DNA of 64,000 bases from Bradyrhizobium sp. AZCC 1610 (lineage in GTDB: Bacteria > Pseudomonadota > Alphaproteobacteria > Rhizobiales > Xanthobacteraceae). This document shows positions 25,814 through 34,755 of this stretch, in pieces. The notes under the pieces are model-generated. The model saw nothing but the letters and a program-made list of their open reading frames with translations, did no database searches and was not told where the DNA came from. The number at the start of each line of letters is the position of its first letter. The first letter of the stretch is position 1. Location of the stretch: assembly GCF_036924515.1 (NCBI RefSeq), contig NZ_JAZHRR010000001.1, positions 4,621,001 through 4,685,000 on the forward strand, read 5' to 3'. Made by a program: the position numbers and the translations under genes.

Positions 25814-28687
25814 CTAGATTCGCCCCAAGGCGGTCAGGATAACCTGAGGCGTCAGTGGAATCTCCGTGATGATTGTCCCAAACGGCCGGAGGGCGTCGTT
25901 GACCGCGTTGGTTACGGCCGCTGCCGCACCTGCCGTCCCGGCCTCGCCCGCGCCCTTCGCACCGAGCTCCGATTCCAAGGTCGGTGAGACCACATGCCCG
26001 ACATCGATATCCGGCATCTCACCGGACATCGGAACCAGATAATCGGCCATATTGGCGTTGGTGAGCTGGCCGCGTTCGTCATACACACATTTCTCAAACA
26101 GCGCGGCACCAAGGCCCTGCACCACGCCACCCCTGATCTGCTCATCGACCAGTTGGGGGTTGATGATGGTGCCGCAGTCCTCGACCACCCAATGCTTCAG
26201 CAGCTTCACAAAGCCGGTATCGGTATCGACCTCCAACCAAGAGGCCTGAACGCCATTGGTGAAGGCGAAGGGGTATGCGCGCGGGACAAAATGCCTGACA
26301 GCCATCAGTTCAGGCTGAATGCCTGGCGGCAGCGTATCGGGACGGAAATAAACAATACGCGCGAGCTCGCTCAAATCGATCCGCAGCGTACCATCGACGG
26401 TATTCACGACGCCATTGTTGACAATGTCGAGTTCTCCGGGCGTCGATTGCAGGATGGCGGCCGCAACGTCGAGGATGTTCCTGCGCAGTACCTTGGTAGC
26501 CTGCAGCGCGGCCTCGCCACCAATGCCGGCGCCGCGGGAGGCCCAGGTGCCCCCGCCATACGGTGTATTGTCGGTATCGCCCAGGATCACGCGGACGCGA
26601 TCCATCGAGACGCCAAGCACGCTTCCGACGATCTGTGCGGTAAGCGATTCCGATCCCTGCCCCTGTTCGGTGATACTTGTTTGGCAGATCACTGACCCCT
26701 GCGCGTCGAGCCGCACCGCGACGCCATCCTGCGCAGATATCTTAGCACCGCCGACGCCATAAAACGCCGCACTGGGATTGGTAACTTCGATGAAGCTGGC
26801 GATGCCGATGCCGCGATGGATGTTCTTCGCTCGCAGGGCAGCCTGCTCGGTGCGCAACGCCTCGTAGTCCATCATCTTGACGAGCTTGGCGAGCGCTGCA
26901 TGGTGCGACAATTGCTCGAAGCGCAAACCTGACGGCGAAGCGCAGGGATAAGCGTCATCGGCAATCAGATTGCGACGACGGATCTCGATCGGATCCATGC
27001 CGATCTTCATGGCCGCCAGATCGACCAGGCCTTCCGTCACCGAGCAGGCGATCGGGTGACCGACGGCGCGATACTGGCACATCACGTTCTTGTTCTGGAA
27101 CACGACGCGGGCCCGGGCACGATAATTCCTCGTCACATAGGGACCGCCGACGAGATTGACGACCTGATTGGCCTCGATCGCGCTGGTGCGCGGGTACATC
27201 GAATAGGGCCCGATCCCCGTGAGATCGTCGATCTCGAATGCCGTGATGGTGCCATCGCGCTTGACGCCGATCTTTCCCTTGCAGCGATGGTCGCGGGCAT
27301 GAATATCGGTATTGAAGCTCTCGACTCGGTCGGCGACGAATTTGACCGGACGCCGCAGGAGCTTTGACAGCGCGTAAGTCGCCATCTCGTCGGCATAAAT
27401 GTGAACCTTGATGCCGAAGGAGCCGCCGACGTCCTTGCAGATCACGCGGACCTGCGATTCCCTTAAACCGAGATGGAGCGCCGCGATATTTTGCACCATA
27501 TGCGGCGCCTGCGTGCCTTGATAGATGGTCAGTCTCGCTTCCGCGGCGTTCCAGTCTGCTACCACCGCGCGCGGTTCGAGTGTCACGCCGGTGTGCCGTC
27601 CGAAAACGAACTCTGCCTCCACCACCTCGTCGGATTCGACAAAGGCCCGATCGACGGTGCCCGCATCGTGATTGCGCTCAAAAGCCAGATTGTCGCCGAG
27701 CGAGGCATGGATCACGACGGTTGCCGGATCAAGCGCGGTGCGCATGTCCGTTACGGCATCGAGTTCTTCATAATCGACCAAGACAAGCTCCGCGGCGTCC
27801 TCGGCCTGAGCGCGACTGCTCGCCACCACGGCCGCGACCGCTTCGCCCTGCCAGCACACGCGGTCAACCGCGATAGCGCTTTGCGGAGCGGATTTGAGAC
27901 CCTTCAAATGCGAGAGTACGCCGACCCACGGCGTGATGACGGTCGAGAGTTCACTGCCCGAGACGACGGCGATCACTCCCGGCATCTGCTTGGCCGCCGA
28001 AGCATCGATGCCATTGATCTTCGCGTGCGCATGCGGCGAGCGCAGGAACACGACATGCGCCATACGCGGCAGCTCGATGTCGCTGACATAGAGCCCGCGC
28101 CCCTGCATCAGCCGGTCGAGGTTCGGCCGCGGCACCGTCTTGCCGATATAGGAGTTCGGACGGTCCAGCACAGAAAGCGTTTCCGAATTTTCCTGTGCTG
28201 ACGTCATGGCAAGCGCCCGGCGCGCCCGCGCTGTAGTCGCGATGGCGTCGACGATCGCTTGATAGCCTGTACAGCGGCAATAGTTGCCGGAAAGATGTTC
28301 GCGAATCTGTTCTCGATCCGGACACGGCGATTGCTTCAGCAGATCCTGCGCCGCCATCAGCATTCCCGGCGTACAGAAGCCGCATTGCAGTGCGTTACGC
28401 TCCCGGAATGCAGACTGCAAATCCGCAATCTCGCCGCTGTCGGAGACCCCCTCGATCGTCTCAACCGTCGCATTGTGCGCCTGCACCGCAAGCAGCAGAC
28501 AGGAACGGATGATATCGCCATCGACGCGGACCGTGCATGCACCGCACACTCCATGTTCGCAACCGACATGCGTGCCGGTCAGCTTAAGATGCTCACGAAG
28601 AAAATCCGCCAAATTCAGGCGCGGCAGTACATTCGCTTCAACACGTTCACCATTGACAACAAGCGAAATCGCAGCCGCAGTCGTCAC
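25814..28687 (-). CDS. Fused [2Fe-2S]-molybdopterin protein of the CO-dehydrogenase-like family
   Basis: This 957-residue protein joins two subunits that are usually separate. Residues 1-160 form the [2Fe-2S] unit (Cys43, 48, 51, 63 and Cys102, 105, 137, 139). From about 180 on it is the molybdopterin large subunit, with the hammerhead domain (YIGKTVPRPNLDRLMQGRGL) and CKDVGGSFGIKVH. The loop YRAVGHP replaces the AYxCSFR of true CO dehydrogenase, so it is not expected to oxidise CO. GAKGAGEAGTAGAAAAVTNA near the C-terminus holds the likely catalytic Glu. Its start overlaps the FAD-subunit stop by 4 bp. Confidence 0.94.
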   Translation of the reverse strand: MTTAAAISLVVNGERVEANVLPRLNLADFLREHLKLTGTHVGCEHGVCGACTVRVDGDIIRSCLLLAVQAHNATVETIEGVSDSGEIADLQSAFRERNALQCGFCTPGMLMAAQDLLKQSPCPDREQIREHLSGNYCRCTGYQAIVDAIATTARARRALAMTSAQENSETLSVLDRPNSYIGKTVPRPNLDRLMQGRGLYVSDIELPRMAHVVFLRSPHAHAKINGIDASAAKQMPGVIAVVSGSELSTVITPWVGVLSHLKGLKSAPQSAIAVDRVCWQGEAVAAVVASSRAQAEDAAELVLVDYEELDAVTDMRTALDPATVVIHASLGDNLAFERNHDAGTVDRAFVESDEVVEAEFVFGRHTGVTLEPRAVVADWNAAEARLTIYQGTQAPHMVQNIAALHLGLRESQVRVICKDVGGSFGIKVHIYADEMATYALSKLLRRPVKFVADRVESFNTDIHARDHRCKGKIGVKRDGTITAFEIDDLTGIGPYSMYPRTSAIEANQVVNLVGGPYVTRNYRARARVVFQNKNVMCQYRAVGHPIACSVTEGLVDLAAMKIGMDPIEIRRRNLIADDAYPCASPSGLRFEQLSHHAALAKLVKMMDYEALRTEQAALRAKNIHRGIGIASFIEVTNPSAAFYGVGGAKISAQDGVAVRLDAQGSVICQTSITEQGQGSESLTAQIVGSVLGVSMDRVRVILGDTDNTPYGGGTWASRGAGIGGEAALQATKVLRRNILDVAAAILQSTPGELDIVNNGVVNTVDGTLRIDLSELARIVYFRPDTLPPGIQPELMAVRHFVPRAYPFAFTNGVQASWLEVDTDTGFVKLLKHWVVEDCGTIINPQLVDEQIRGGVVQGLGAALFEKCVYDERGQLTNANMADYLVPMSGEMPDIDVGHVVSPTLESELGAKGAGEAGTAGAAAAVTNAVNDALRPFGTIITEIPLTPQVILTALGRI

Positions 28688-29565
28688 GCTGATGCTCCCG
28701 CGTGGAGATCAGGGCAATCGAGCAGCGAGGATACGCAACGCGCCAACAGGACCTTCGCCAGGTGCCGGCGCATGGCGGGTGTCGCCTGATGATCCTCCAG
28801 AGGGTCGAGCTCTTCATCCAACGCGGAAAACGCCTCGGACAACACCGTAGACGTAATGGCGACATCGACCAGTCTGCCGGCAGACTTGGCTAGCAACGGG
28901 CGATCGCCGACCGCAAAGAAACCAAGGCGAACATCAGTAAACCGTCCATCCTTGACGAAGGCCTGCGCTGCGAGACCGACGATCGCGTAGTCGCCATGTC
29001 GACGGGCAAACTCATGAAAGAAATAGGTCGGGTTTTTAGGAAGCACCGGCAGCTCAACGCCGACCAGCAATTCCTGCGGCGTAAGCGCAGTTTCGTAGAT
29101 CCCGGCGAAAAACTCGCTTGCCGCAATCCGCCGCTCGCCGCGCGGCCCGCGAGCAATGATGGTGGCGCCAAGCGTGAGCATGCAGGCCGGCAGTTCGGAA
29201 GCTGGATCTGCATGCGCAAGGCTTCCCCCGAGGGTGCCGCGGTTGCGGATTGCAGGATGGGCGACATGGGCGACCGCATCCGTCAGCAAGGGAGCATGGG
29301 CTGCTATTTCCGGAGATTTCAAGAGATCGGCATGGCGTGTCAGCGCACCGATGGTGAGGATGCCTCCCTTCACCACAACTCCTCGTAATTCGGCCAACTC
29401 GCCGATATCGATAATGAGTTCGGGCGCGACCAGGCGCAGATTCATCGCCGGCAGCAGGCTCTGGCCGCCCGACAACACCTTGGCCCGTTCGCCATGTGCG
29501 GTCAGCAATTCCAGCGCATTTGCGACGCTGGTTGCGCGGGCGTAAGCGAAAGCCGAGGCCTTCAT
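28684..29565 (-). CDS. FAD-binding medium subunit of molybdenum hydroxylase (CoxM-like)
   Basis: This 293-residue subunit binds FAD through SGGQSLLPAMNLRL (32-45) and TLGGSLAHADPASE (near 108-121), with a CO-dehydrogenase-flavoprotein C-terminal domain. The start at 29565 has GGGGAGG 11 nt upstream; the ATG at 29589 lies before that site. It passes electrons from the fused FeS-Mo protein to NAD or quinone. The two genes overlap by 4 bp and form a two-polypeptide version of the usual three-subunit enzyme. Confidence 0.93.
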   Translation of the reverse strand: MKASAFAYARATSVANALELLTAHGERAKVLSGGQSLLPAMNLRLVAPELIIDIGELAELRGVVVKGGILTIGALTRHADLLKSPEIAAHAPLLTDAVAHVAHPAIRNRGTLGGSLAHADPASELPACMLTLGATIIARGPRGERRIAASEFFAGIYETALTPQELLVGVELPVLPKNPTYFFHEFARRHGDYAIVGLAAQAFVKDGRFTDVRLGFFAVGDRPLLAKSAGRLVDVAITSTVLSEAFSALDEELDPLEDHQATPAMRRHLAKVLLARCVSSLLDCPDLHAGASA

Positions 29566-29740
29566 TTTTTGCGTGACCTCCCCGACCAACTATCGGCATT
29601 TTTGCGGGATTAGACGGCTGAGACCGCCAAAGGTCAAGTTTGTTGTCGGGTGATTATTTCGACTTTGAGCTTGTTTTCGTGCGGCGAACGACGCACGTTC
29701 GGTGCCAAACAAAAAGCCCTGCCTTGGGGAAGAGCAGACC

Positions 29741-30847
29741 ATGAAGCTTGGGTTCTTTACGATGCCGGTTCATCCTGTCGACAAGGATTGGCGGCTTTCG
29801 CTCAAGGAGGATCGCGAGGCTTTCCTGCTGGCCGATGAACTCGGCTTTACCGAAGCCTATGTCGGCGAGCACGTCACCGACAAGGCCGAGAATATCACTT
29901 CCTGCATAGCTTTCATCGCGTGGCTCGCAGCCGCAACCAGGCAGATCAAGCTTGGCACCGGCACCGTCAACATGCCGAACACTCATCCGGCGGCAGTTGC
30001 AGCCTCGATCGCGATGCTCGATCATATGCTCGACGGACGCCTGATCTTCGGCATCAGCCCCGGCGGCCTGCTATCGGACGCGGAAGTGTTCGGTAATCTC
30101 GAGGCCGACAGGAATGCCATGTTCCTGGAGGCGATCAATCAAGTGCTTCAGATCTGGGCGAGCGAGCCGCCCTACAATCTGCAAGGCCAATTCTGGAACA
30201 TATCGGTTCAGAAGACCCAGATAGAGGACATCGGCCAGGGCTTCATCCCGCGCCCACTGCAACGGCCGCACCCGCCGATCGTGGTCACCGCAGTGGCGCC
30301 GTTCTCAAAGGGCGTGACGGAAGCCGCCGCACGCGGCTGGGAACCGATCTCAGCAAACTTCCTGATGCCAGCCTGGGTGAAAAGCCACTGGCCGAAATAT
30401 GTCGAAGGCTGCGAACGCGCCGGCCGCCCTGCGGATCCGGCGAATTGGCGCGTTGCCAAGAGCGTGTTCGTCGCCAAGGACGCAGCAACGGCGAAGGCCT
30501 ACGCCACCGATCCGAATGGGCCCTATGTTTATTACTATCACTCGCTGTTCACCAAGCTGAAGCGCGGTGGCCGTATCGAATTGTTCAAAACGCGCCGCGA
30601 TCAGCCCGATGACGAGGTGACGCTGGAGTCGATCTGCGACAAGCTGATCATTCATGGCACGCCGGAGAGCGTAGCAGATCAACTGCTGGCTTTTCAGGAG
30701 GAGACCGGGCCTTTCGGCACACTGCTCTATGCCGGCAAGGATTGGAAGGATCGCGAACTCGGACGCCAGTCGATGATCCTGATGGCCGAAAAGGTCATGC
30801 CACGAGTCAATGCCAGCGCATCCGGCTCCTCCAAGGCCGCCGAATAG
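29741..30847 (+). CDS. LLM-class flavin-dependent monooxygenase
   Basis: This 368-residue luciferase-like monooxygenase uses reduced FMN and O2. The TIM-barrel start LGFFTMPVHPVDKDWRLSLK, the AYVGEHVTDKAENI loop and the LGTGTVNMPNTHPAAVA strand are typical. ATG at 29741 follows GGGGA. It is 25 bp upstream of a PuuE-like deacetylase gene, so an oxidised ring product could pass to an amide hydrolase. No reductase is adjacent on this strand, but a flavin reductase is 1 kb downstream on the other strand. Confidence 0.92.
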   Translation: MKLGFFTMPVHPVDKDWRLSLKEDREAFLLADELGFTEAYVGEHVTDKAENITSCIAFIAWLAAATRQIKLGTGTVNMPNTHPAAVAASIAMLDHMLDGRLIFGISPGGLLSDAEVFGNLEADRNAMFLEAINQVLQIWASEPPYNLQGQFWNISVQKTQIEDIGQGFIPRPLQRPHPPIVVTAVAPFSKGVTEAAARGWEPISANFLMPAWVKSHWPKYVEGCERAGRPADPANWRVAKSVFVAKDAATAKAYATDPNGPYVYYYHSLFTKLKRGGRIELFKTRRDQPDDEVTLESICDKLIIHGTPESVADQLLAFQEETGPFGTLLYAGKDWKDRELGRQSMILMAEKVMPRVNASASGSSKAAE

Positions 30848-30872
30848 ACCATCTACACCAGGAAAGCTTGCC

Positions 30873-31748
30873 GTGGCACTGAGCGATCGCATCCCCTATC
30901 AAGCACAAGTCGACCGACCGAAGCTGACGCTTCCCGGCGGCAAGAAACTTGCGGTATGGGTTATCCTCAATGTCGAAGAATGGCGGATCGAGAACGCCAT
31001 GCCTCGCACGGTGCTGAGCCCGCCAATGGGTCAGCCGCTCTTGCCCGACGTGCCGAACTGGTCATGGCATGAATACGGCATGCGCGCCGGATTCTGGCGA
31101 CAGTTCAAGGCGCTGACCGATCGCAAAATGCCGGTGACATTGGCGCTCAATGCCAATGTCTGCAACGCCTACCCGCGCGTCGCATCCGCTGCGCTCGACG
31201 CCGGATTCGAATTCATGGGTCACGGTTTCGTGCAGGGGCCGATGCACAAGGTCGAGAACCAGGCGGACGCCATCAAGCGCTCGGTCGAGACAATTTCGAA
31301 ATTTGCAGGGAAACCGCCACGGTCATGGGAAAGCCCCGGCCTCACCGAGACCGAGGAGACCCTCGATCTGCTGCGCCTGAACGGCATCGAGTATGTCGCG
31401 GACTGGGTGATCGACGATCTGCCGCAGGACATTGCGACGCCTCACGGCACCATCACCACGATCCCCTATTCGGTCGAAACCAACGATATCGTCATCCACG
31501 CGCTGCAGCATCTGCCTTCCGAGCAATTCCTGAAACGCTGCACCGATCAGTTCGACCGGCTATATCTCGAAGGCACATCGAACGCGCGGATCATGGCGAT
31601 CTCAATTCACCCCTACATTACGGGCATACCGCATCGCATCAAATATCTGGAGGCGCTGCTCGACTACGTCCTCGGCCACGACGGCGTGGCACTGATGACA
31701 GCCAGCGAGATTGGCGACTGGTATCGCGCAGAGATGGCAAGGACTTAG
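30873..31748 (+). CDS. Polysaccharide-deacetylase-family hydrolase (PuuE allantoinase-like)
   Basis: This 291-residue protein belongs to the NodB/CE4 deacetylase superfamily, in the PuuE-like branch that includes cofactor-independent allantoinases. Motifs include VWVILNVEEWRIE near 24-36, FEFMGHGFVQGP near 113-124 and ISIHPYITGIPHR near 245-257. GTG at 30873 has AGGAAAG upstream; in-frame ATG at 30810 lies inside the preceding gene. It probably cleaves a cyclic or linear amide formed by the neighbouring monooxygenase, which is inference from context. Confidence 0.88.
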   Translation: MALSDRIPYQAQVDRPKLTLPGGKKLAVWVILNVEEWRIENAMPRTVLSPPMGQPLLPDVPNWSWHEYGMRAGFWRQFKALTDRKMPVTLALNANVCNAYPRVASAALDAGFEFMGHGFVQGPMHKVENQADAIKRSVETISKFAGKPPRSWESPGLTETEETLDLLRLNGIEYVADWVIDDLPQDIATPHGTITTIPYSVETNDIVIHALQHLPSEQFLKRCTDQFDRLYLEGTSNARIMAISIHPYITGIPHRIKYLEALLDYVLGHDGVALMTASEIGDWYRAEMART

Positions 31749-31801
31749 ATTGCGGGTCTGTGACAGGGCCGCAGAAGGTCCAACGAGATTCGGCGGTCCG
31801 C

Positions 31802-32356
31802 TCACGAGGACTTGTTGCCATCCCCGGCAATAAACCGGCCGAAGCCGCCGCGCGCAAACAGCAGCGGTTCCTGCCGATTATAGGCGTAGGCTTCGACGGC
31901 GCCGAGGAAGATGATGTGGTCGCCGCCGTAATATCGATTTGCCGCGCGGCACTGGAAATTGGCGACGCTGTCGGTCAACACCGGCGCGTTGCCAAGACCC
32001 GGCGTCCAGTTCACGCCAGCGAACTTGTCGTCCGATGATTTTGCAAACCGAGACGCCAGTGCTTCTTGGGAAGCTCCGAGAACATTGACCGCGAAATGGC
32101 TGGCATTCTGGAAGATCGTGAGTCCTTGAGAAAACATCCCCAGACTCCACAATACCAGCGGCGGATTGAGCGACACTGAGGCAAAGGAGTTGCAGGTCAC
32201 GCCATACGGCCTTCCATCCGCCGCCATCGCCGTGACGATGGTGACGCCCGTGGCGAAAGTGCCAAGTGCATTGCGAAAGTCCCGGGGATCGATCGCCGAA
32301 TTGTCGCTGGCAAATTCGTTGGCCGGATCGGCCGGATGTTTGGGTGCGTCGGACAT
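31802..32356 (-). CDS. Flavin reductase (HpaC/DIM6-like)
   Basis: This 184-residue NAD(P)H:flavin oxidoreductase supplies reduced flavin to a partner monooxygenase. The family motif FRNALGTFATGVTIVTA is near 27-43, GVTCNSFASVSLNPPLVLW near 52-70 and the GDHIIFLGAV segment near 145-154. It starts 10 bp after the acyl-CoA-dehydrogenase-like oxygenase gene on the same strand and is very probably its reductase component. Confidence 0.93.
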   Translation of the reverse strand: MSDAPKHPADPANEFASDNSAIDPRDFRNALGTFATGVTIVTAMAADGRPYGVTCNSFASVSLNPPLVLWSLGMFSQGLTIFQNASHFAVNVLGASQEALASRFAKSSDDKFAGVNWTPGLGNAPVLTDSVANFQCRAANRYYGGDHIIFLGAVEAYAYNRQEPLLFARGGFGRFIAGDGNKSS

Positions 32357-32366
32357 CCGCCAGGCC

Positions 32367-33593
32367 TCAGAGCGTCAGATTTTCGGACGGCAGGCCAAGC
32401 GCCACGCGTCCATAATTGGTTCCTGCCGCATCGAAATTGAATGCGAGGTGCGAATTCACCGCGTGGGCGTCGCGGAATTGCCGCTGCAGTGCGCCTGACG
32501 TGAACAGGCTGCGCGCACCGCTTGCCGCGAACAACAACGAGACCGCTTCGGTGCAGAGGTTCACCGCGAACGCACCATCCCGCCGCAATCTCGTCTTGGC
32601 CGCAAGGTCGGGAACGTGGCCCCGCCTTGCGTCAGCCATCGCGTCGGCGCAGTTCGTGCGCATGACGAGGCGGGCCGCGTCGATCTTGGCGGAGGCTTCT
32701 GCGATCTTGATTTGGGTCGTCTGCAGGTCGCTTAGTTTGGCGCGATTGTAGGTCGAGGCGCGATGCCGCGCGAATTCGACGTAGTCATTCAGACAAGCCT
32801 GCGCATTACCCAAGCCAACGCCCGACAACACGTAAGGGAAGAGAGTGAATACCGGCAGCGCATACAGCGCGTTTGGGTTGACTATGCTTCCCGGCGTCGG
32901 TCCGCCGGTCAGCTCGCTCACCGCAACAGTCATTTTCTCCGCGACAAAGGCATCCTCAACCCATACGTCATTTGACCCGGTGCCGCACAGCCCCGTCGCA
33001 TTCCAGGTGTCGTTGATCTTGTAGTCGCTCCTGTTAAGCAGGAATATTCGATACTCGATGCCGTCAGCCTCATCTTCGGAAGATACCACGCCGGCAAGCA
33101 TGTTCCAGTCGCAAGACTCGACGCCCGAGGAGAACGGCCAGTGACCACGAAGGAAATATCCCCCATCCGCCTTTCTCGCGCGGCCGGCTGGAAATATGAA
33201 GGACGACGCGATCAACGCATCGGCATTCCTGTCCCAGACGGCGTCCTGCGCCTGCCGGTCAAACATGCCCAGCATCCAGTGATGACTGGCAAGATTGGCG
33301 AAGTTCCACGCCACGGACGCGTCCGCCTGCCCCAGCGCCTCGGCGCAATCGACCAGAGCGACATAGTCAAGCTCGGCACCTCCAACGCGTTTGGGTTGCA
33401 CGATTCGGAACAAACCTGCGTCATGCAAATCGCGCTCGGTCTCCGGAGGCAGGCGCCGAAGCTCCTCCGTCTTTGACGCACGATCGCGCAATTCTGGAAT
33501 CAGGGCCTTGGCACGCGCGACCATGGCGACATAGCTGTCCGCGTCCGGCCCCGCGGGCGAACCTGCATCCGGCTTTCCGCCGTCTCCAGCCAT
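32367..33593 (-). CDS. Acyl-CoA-dehydrogenase-fold flavin monooxygenase (oxygenase component)
   Basis: This 408-residue protein has the acyl-CoA dehydrogenase fold used by two-component hydroxylases such as HpaB-type 4-hydroxyphenylacetate monooxygenase and desulfurisation enzymes. Visible features are the N-terminal helical region, the beta domain with HWPFSSGVESCDWNML near 150-165, and TGSNDVWVEDAFV near 206-218. The catalytic acyl-CoA dehydrogenase Glu is not evident. Start 33593 follows GAGGAAAAT. With the reductase next to it, the pair should hydroxylate an aromatic or open a heterocycle; the substrate is unknown. Confidence 0.91.
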   Translation of the reverse strand: MAGDGGKPDAGSPAGPDADSYVAMVARAKALIPELRDRASKTEELRRLPPETERDLHDAGLFRIVQPKRVGGAELDYVALVDCAEALGQADASVAWNFANLASHHWMLGMFDRQAQDAVWDRNADALIASSFIFPAGRARKADGGYFLRGHWPFSSGVESCDWNMLAGVVSSEDEADGIEYRIFLLNRSDYKINDTWNATGLCGTGSNDVWVEDAFVAEKMTVAVSELTGGPTPGSIVNPNALYALPVFTLFPYVLSGVGLGNAQACLNDYVEFARHRASTYNRAKLSDLQTTQIKIAEASAKIDAARLVMRTNCADAMADARRGHVPDLAAKTRLRRDGAFAVNLCTEAVSLLFAASGARSLFTSGALQRQFRDAHAVNSHLAFNFDAAGTNYGRVALGLPSENLTL

Positions 33594-33753
33594 ATTTTCC
33601 TCGCCTGCTCCGTGCTTTGCGCCGCTCGAGCTTTGTCAGTCTACCGGCTGACCGGCAATGATCAAGGCGTCGATCGTGACCCGAAGCTGACTTCGCTCTC
33701 ATCTTCGATGTCGTGAACTGGATGTCGGGCTAGTATCTACAGATGAACCTGCG

Positions 33754-33787
33754 ACAGCCGCGCATATTATACAGCCGCGCATATTAT
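33754..33787. repeat. Tandem 17-bp direct repeat, two copies
   Basis: The unit ACAGCCGCGCATATTAT occurs at 33754-33770 and again, without a gap, at 33771-33787. It sits in the gene-poor stretch between the monooxygenase gene and the FGE relic. A recent slippage duplication is the simplest explanation. Confidence 0.85.
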
Positions 33788-33827
33788 TGAGACGTTTTGG
33801 TCTCCCCTTGCTATTGGGCGCAGCCGG

Positions 33828-33980
33828 GGGCCGGAAAGCACCGTCGTCGGCCGGCTCGATCACCCCGTGGCGCATGTCTCTTGGGACGACGCCGTCGCTT
33901 ATTGCCACTGGTCGGGAACGCGGCTATCGACCGAAGGCGAATGGGAAATGGCGGCGCGCGGTGGGCTCGAGCAGGCGTGG
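33828..33980 (+). pseudogene. Formylglycine-generating-enzyme (FGE-sulfatase) domain fragment
   Basis: An in-frame stretch reads [20 protein letters not shown] and continues [20 protein letters not shown] and MAARGGLEQ. This is the conserved HVSWxDAxAYCxWxGxRLPTExEWExAARGG core of FGE/SUMF1-type proteins. Only about 50 codons remain. The frame then runs into sequence that reads on the other strand as a sugar-phosphate isomerase start, so the fragment is truncated at a rearrangement junction near 33975. Confidence 0.75.
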
Positions 33981-34133
33981 ATCGGAGGTCGGGACCTGAA
34001 CGCCCTTGTAACCGAGTCCAGCCGCCCAGCCGCAGATGGCATCGAAGCTGTCAAACGGCTGCGCATCGCCAATGAAATGCGCCAGAAAAATTGCGGGCTC
34101 CTTCATGGTGGCCGGTGGGATGGTCGCTGACAT
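33975..34133 (-). pseudogene. Sugar phosphate isomerase/epimerase, N-terminal fragment
   Basis: The minus strand from ATG 34133 reads [20 protein letters not shown] and on through [20 protein letters not shown] to [10 protein letters not shown]. This matches the start of TIM-barrel sugar phosphate isomerases (AIFLAQF...W A..LGYKGVQ). After about 50 codons the similarity stops where the FGE fragment of the opposite strand begins. Upstream on the minus strand (about 34255-34150) another open stretch ends IERPASLSDKEAASYWRS before a stop; I do not recognise it. Confidence 0.7.
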
Positions 34134-34295
34134 TACATTTTCTCCGGTTCAGGCCGCTGCGCTACGCCAGTAGGACGCCGCCTCCTTGTCCGACAAGGAT
34201 GCCGGCCGTTCAATACGCGAGACGATCTTGATCGTCCCCCATCGGTGCCGGCCTGCTGACCCAGCCCAAATTTCAACCTGGGCGGACTCGACTTT

Positions 34296-34310
34296 GTTCT
34301 CGTTATGTTC
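34296..34310 (+). promoter_or_regulatory. LexA box (alphaproteobacterial SOS box)
   Basis: GTTC (34296-34299), seven bases, GTTC (34307-34310) is an exact match to the GTTC-N7-GTTC direct repeat recognised by alphaproteobacterial LexA. It ends 11 bp before the ATG of the first gene of a series that leads to a UvrD-type helicase. Its position would let LexA block transcription of the whole group until DNA damage. Confidence 0.72.
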
Positions 34311-34321
34311 TAGTCAAGAAA

Positions 34322-34717
34322 ATGGCCGACCGACCCGCGAGCTGGCGCATGCCGACCCCGAAACAGATGGAAAAGCTGGCCGCGGAAGCGGTCCGGAAAT
34401 TAACGAATCCCGCTCCGGCTCCGGACGCGGCGCTCCCCGCCGAATACTGGGAATCGGTGCTCAAGGATCCTCGCGCCGGCACGAATGGGCTTCGACTATC
34501 GCAACGAAGGCTTTCGGATATCCACCGCCGCCTTCTGCGCGTCTCCTGCCGCCGCTGCGAGCGTACCGTGGAAATCCAGACCGCAGATGCGGTCCGCCTC
34601 TATGGCCGTAACGCGATCTGGAAAGACGTCGGGCAGTGGCTCCTGGACGATACCTGCCGGCAAAGGACCGGTAGCCATAAGGACGATGGGTGCTGGCCGG
34701 GGTTCGATATGACCTAG
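34322..34717 (+). CDS. Small CxxC protein, first gene of the SOS-type operon
   Basis: This 131-residue protein is not assigned to a family. It has a basic helical N-terminus (about 1-75), then VSCRRC (Cys77 and Cys80 approximately) and EIQTADAVRLYGRNAIWKDV, with two further Cys near 112 and 124. This could form a zinc-binding knuckle. It is 11 bp downstream of a LexA box, so it should be damage-inducible. The Shine-Dalgarno is weak (CAAGAA); an internal ATG at 34349 is an alternative start. The next gene starts 38 bp later. Confidence 0.65.
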   Translation: MADRPASWRMPTPKQMEKLAAEAVRKLTNPAPAPDAALPAEYWESVLKDPRAGTNGLRLSQRRLSDIHRRLLRVSCRRCERTVEIQTADAVRLYGRNAIWKDVGQWLLDDTCRQRTGSHKDDGCWPGFDMT

Positions 34718-34755
34718 CCTGCACACCGATTTGGTCTGCGTTTGGATTTGTCCGG

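Noticed and set aside
25814..28687. Labelling the fused molybdenum protein as carbon monoxide dehydrogenase
   Set aside because: The AYxCSFR loop with the catalytic Cys of true CO dehydrogenase is absent; the corresponding loop reads YRAVGHP.
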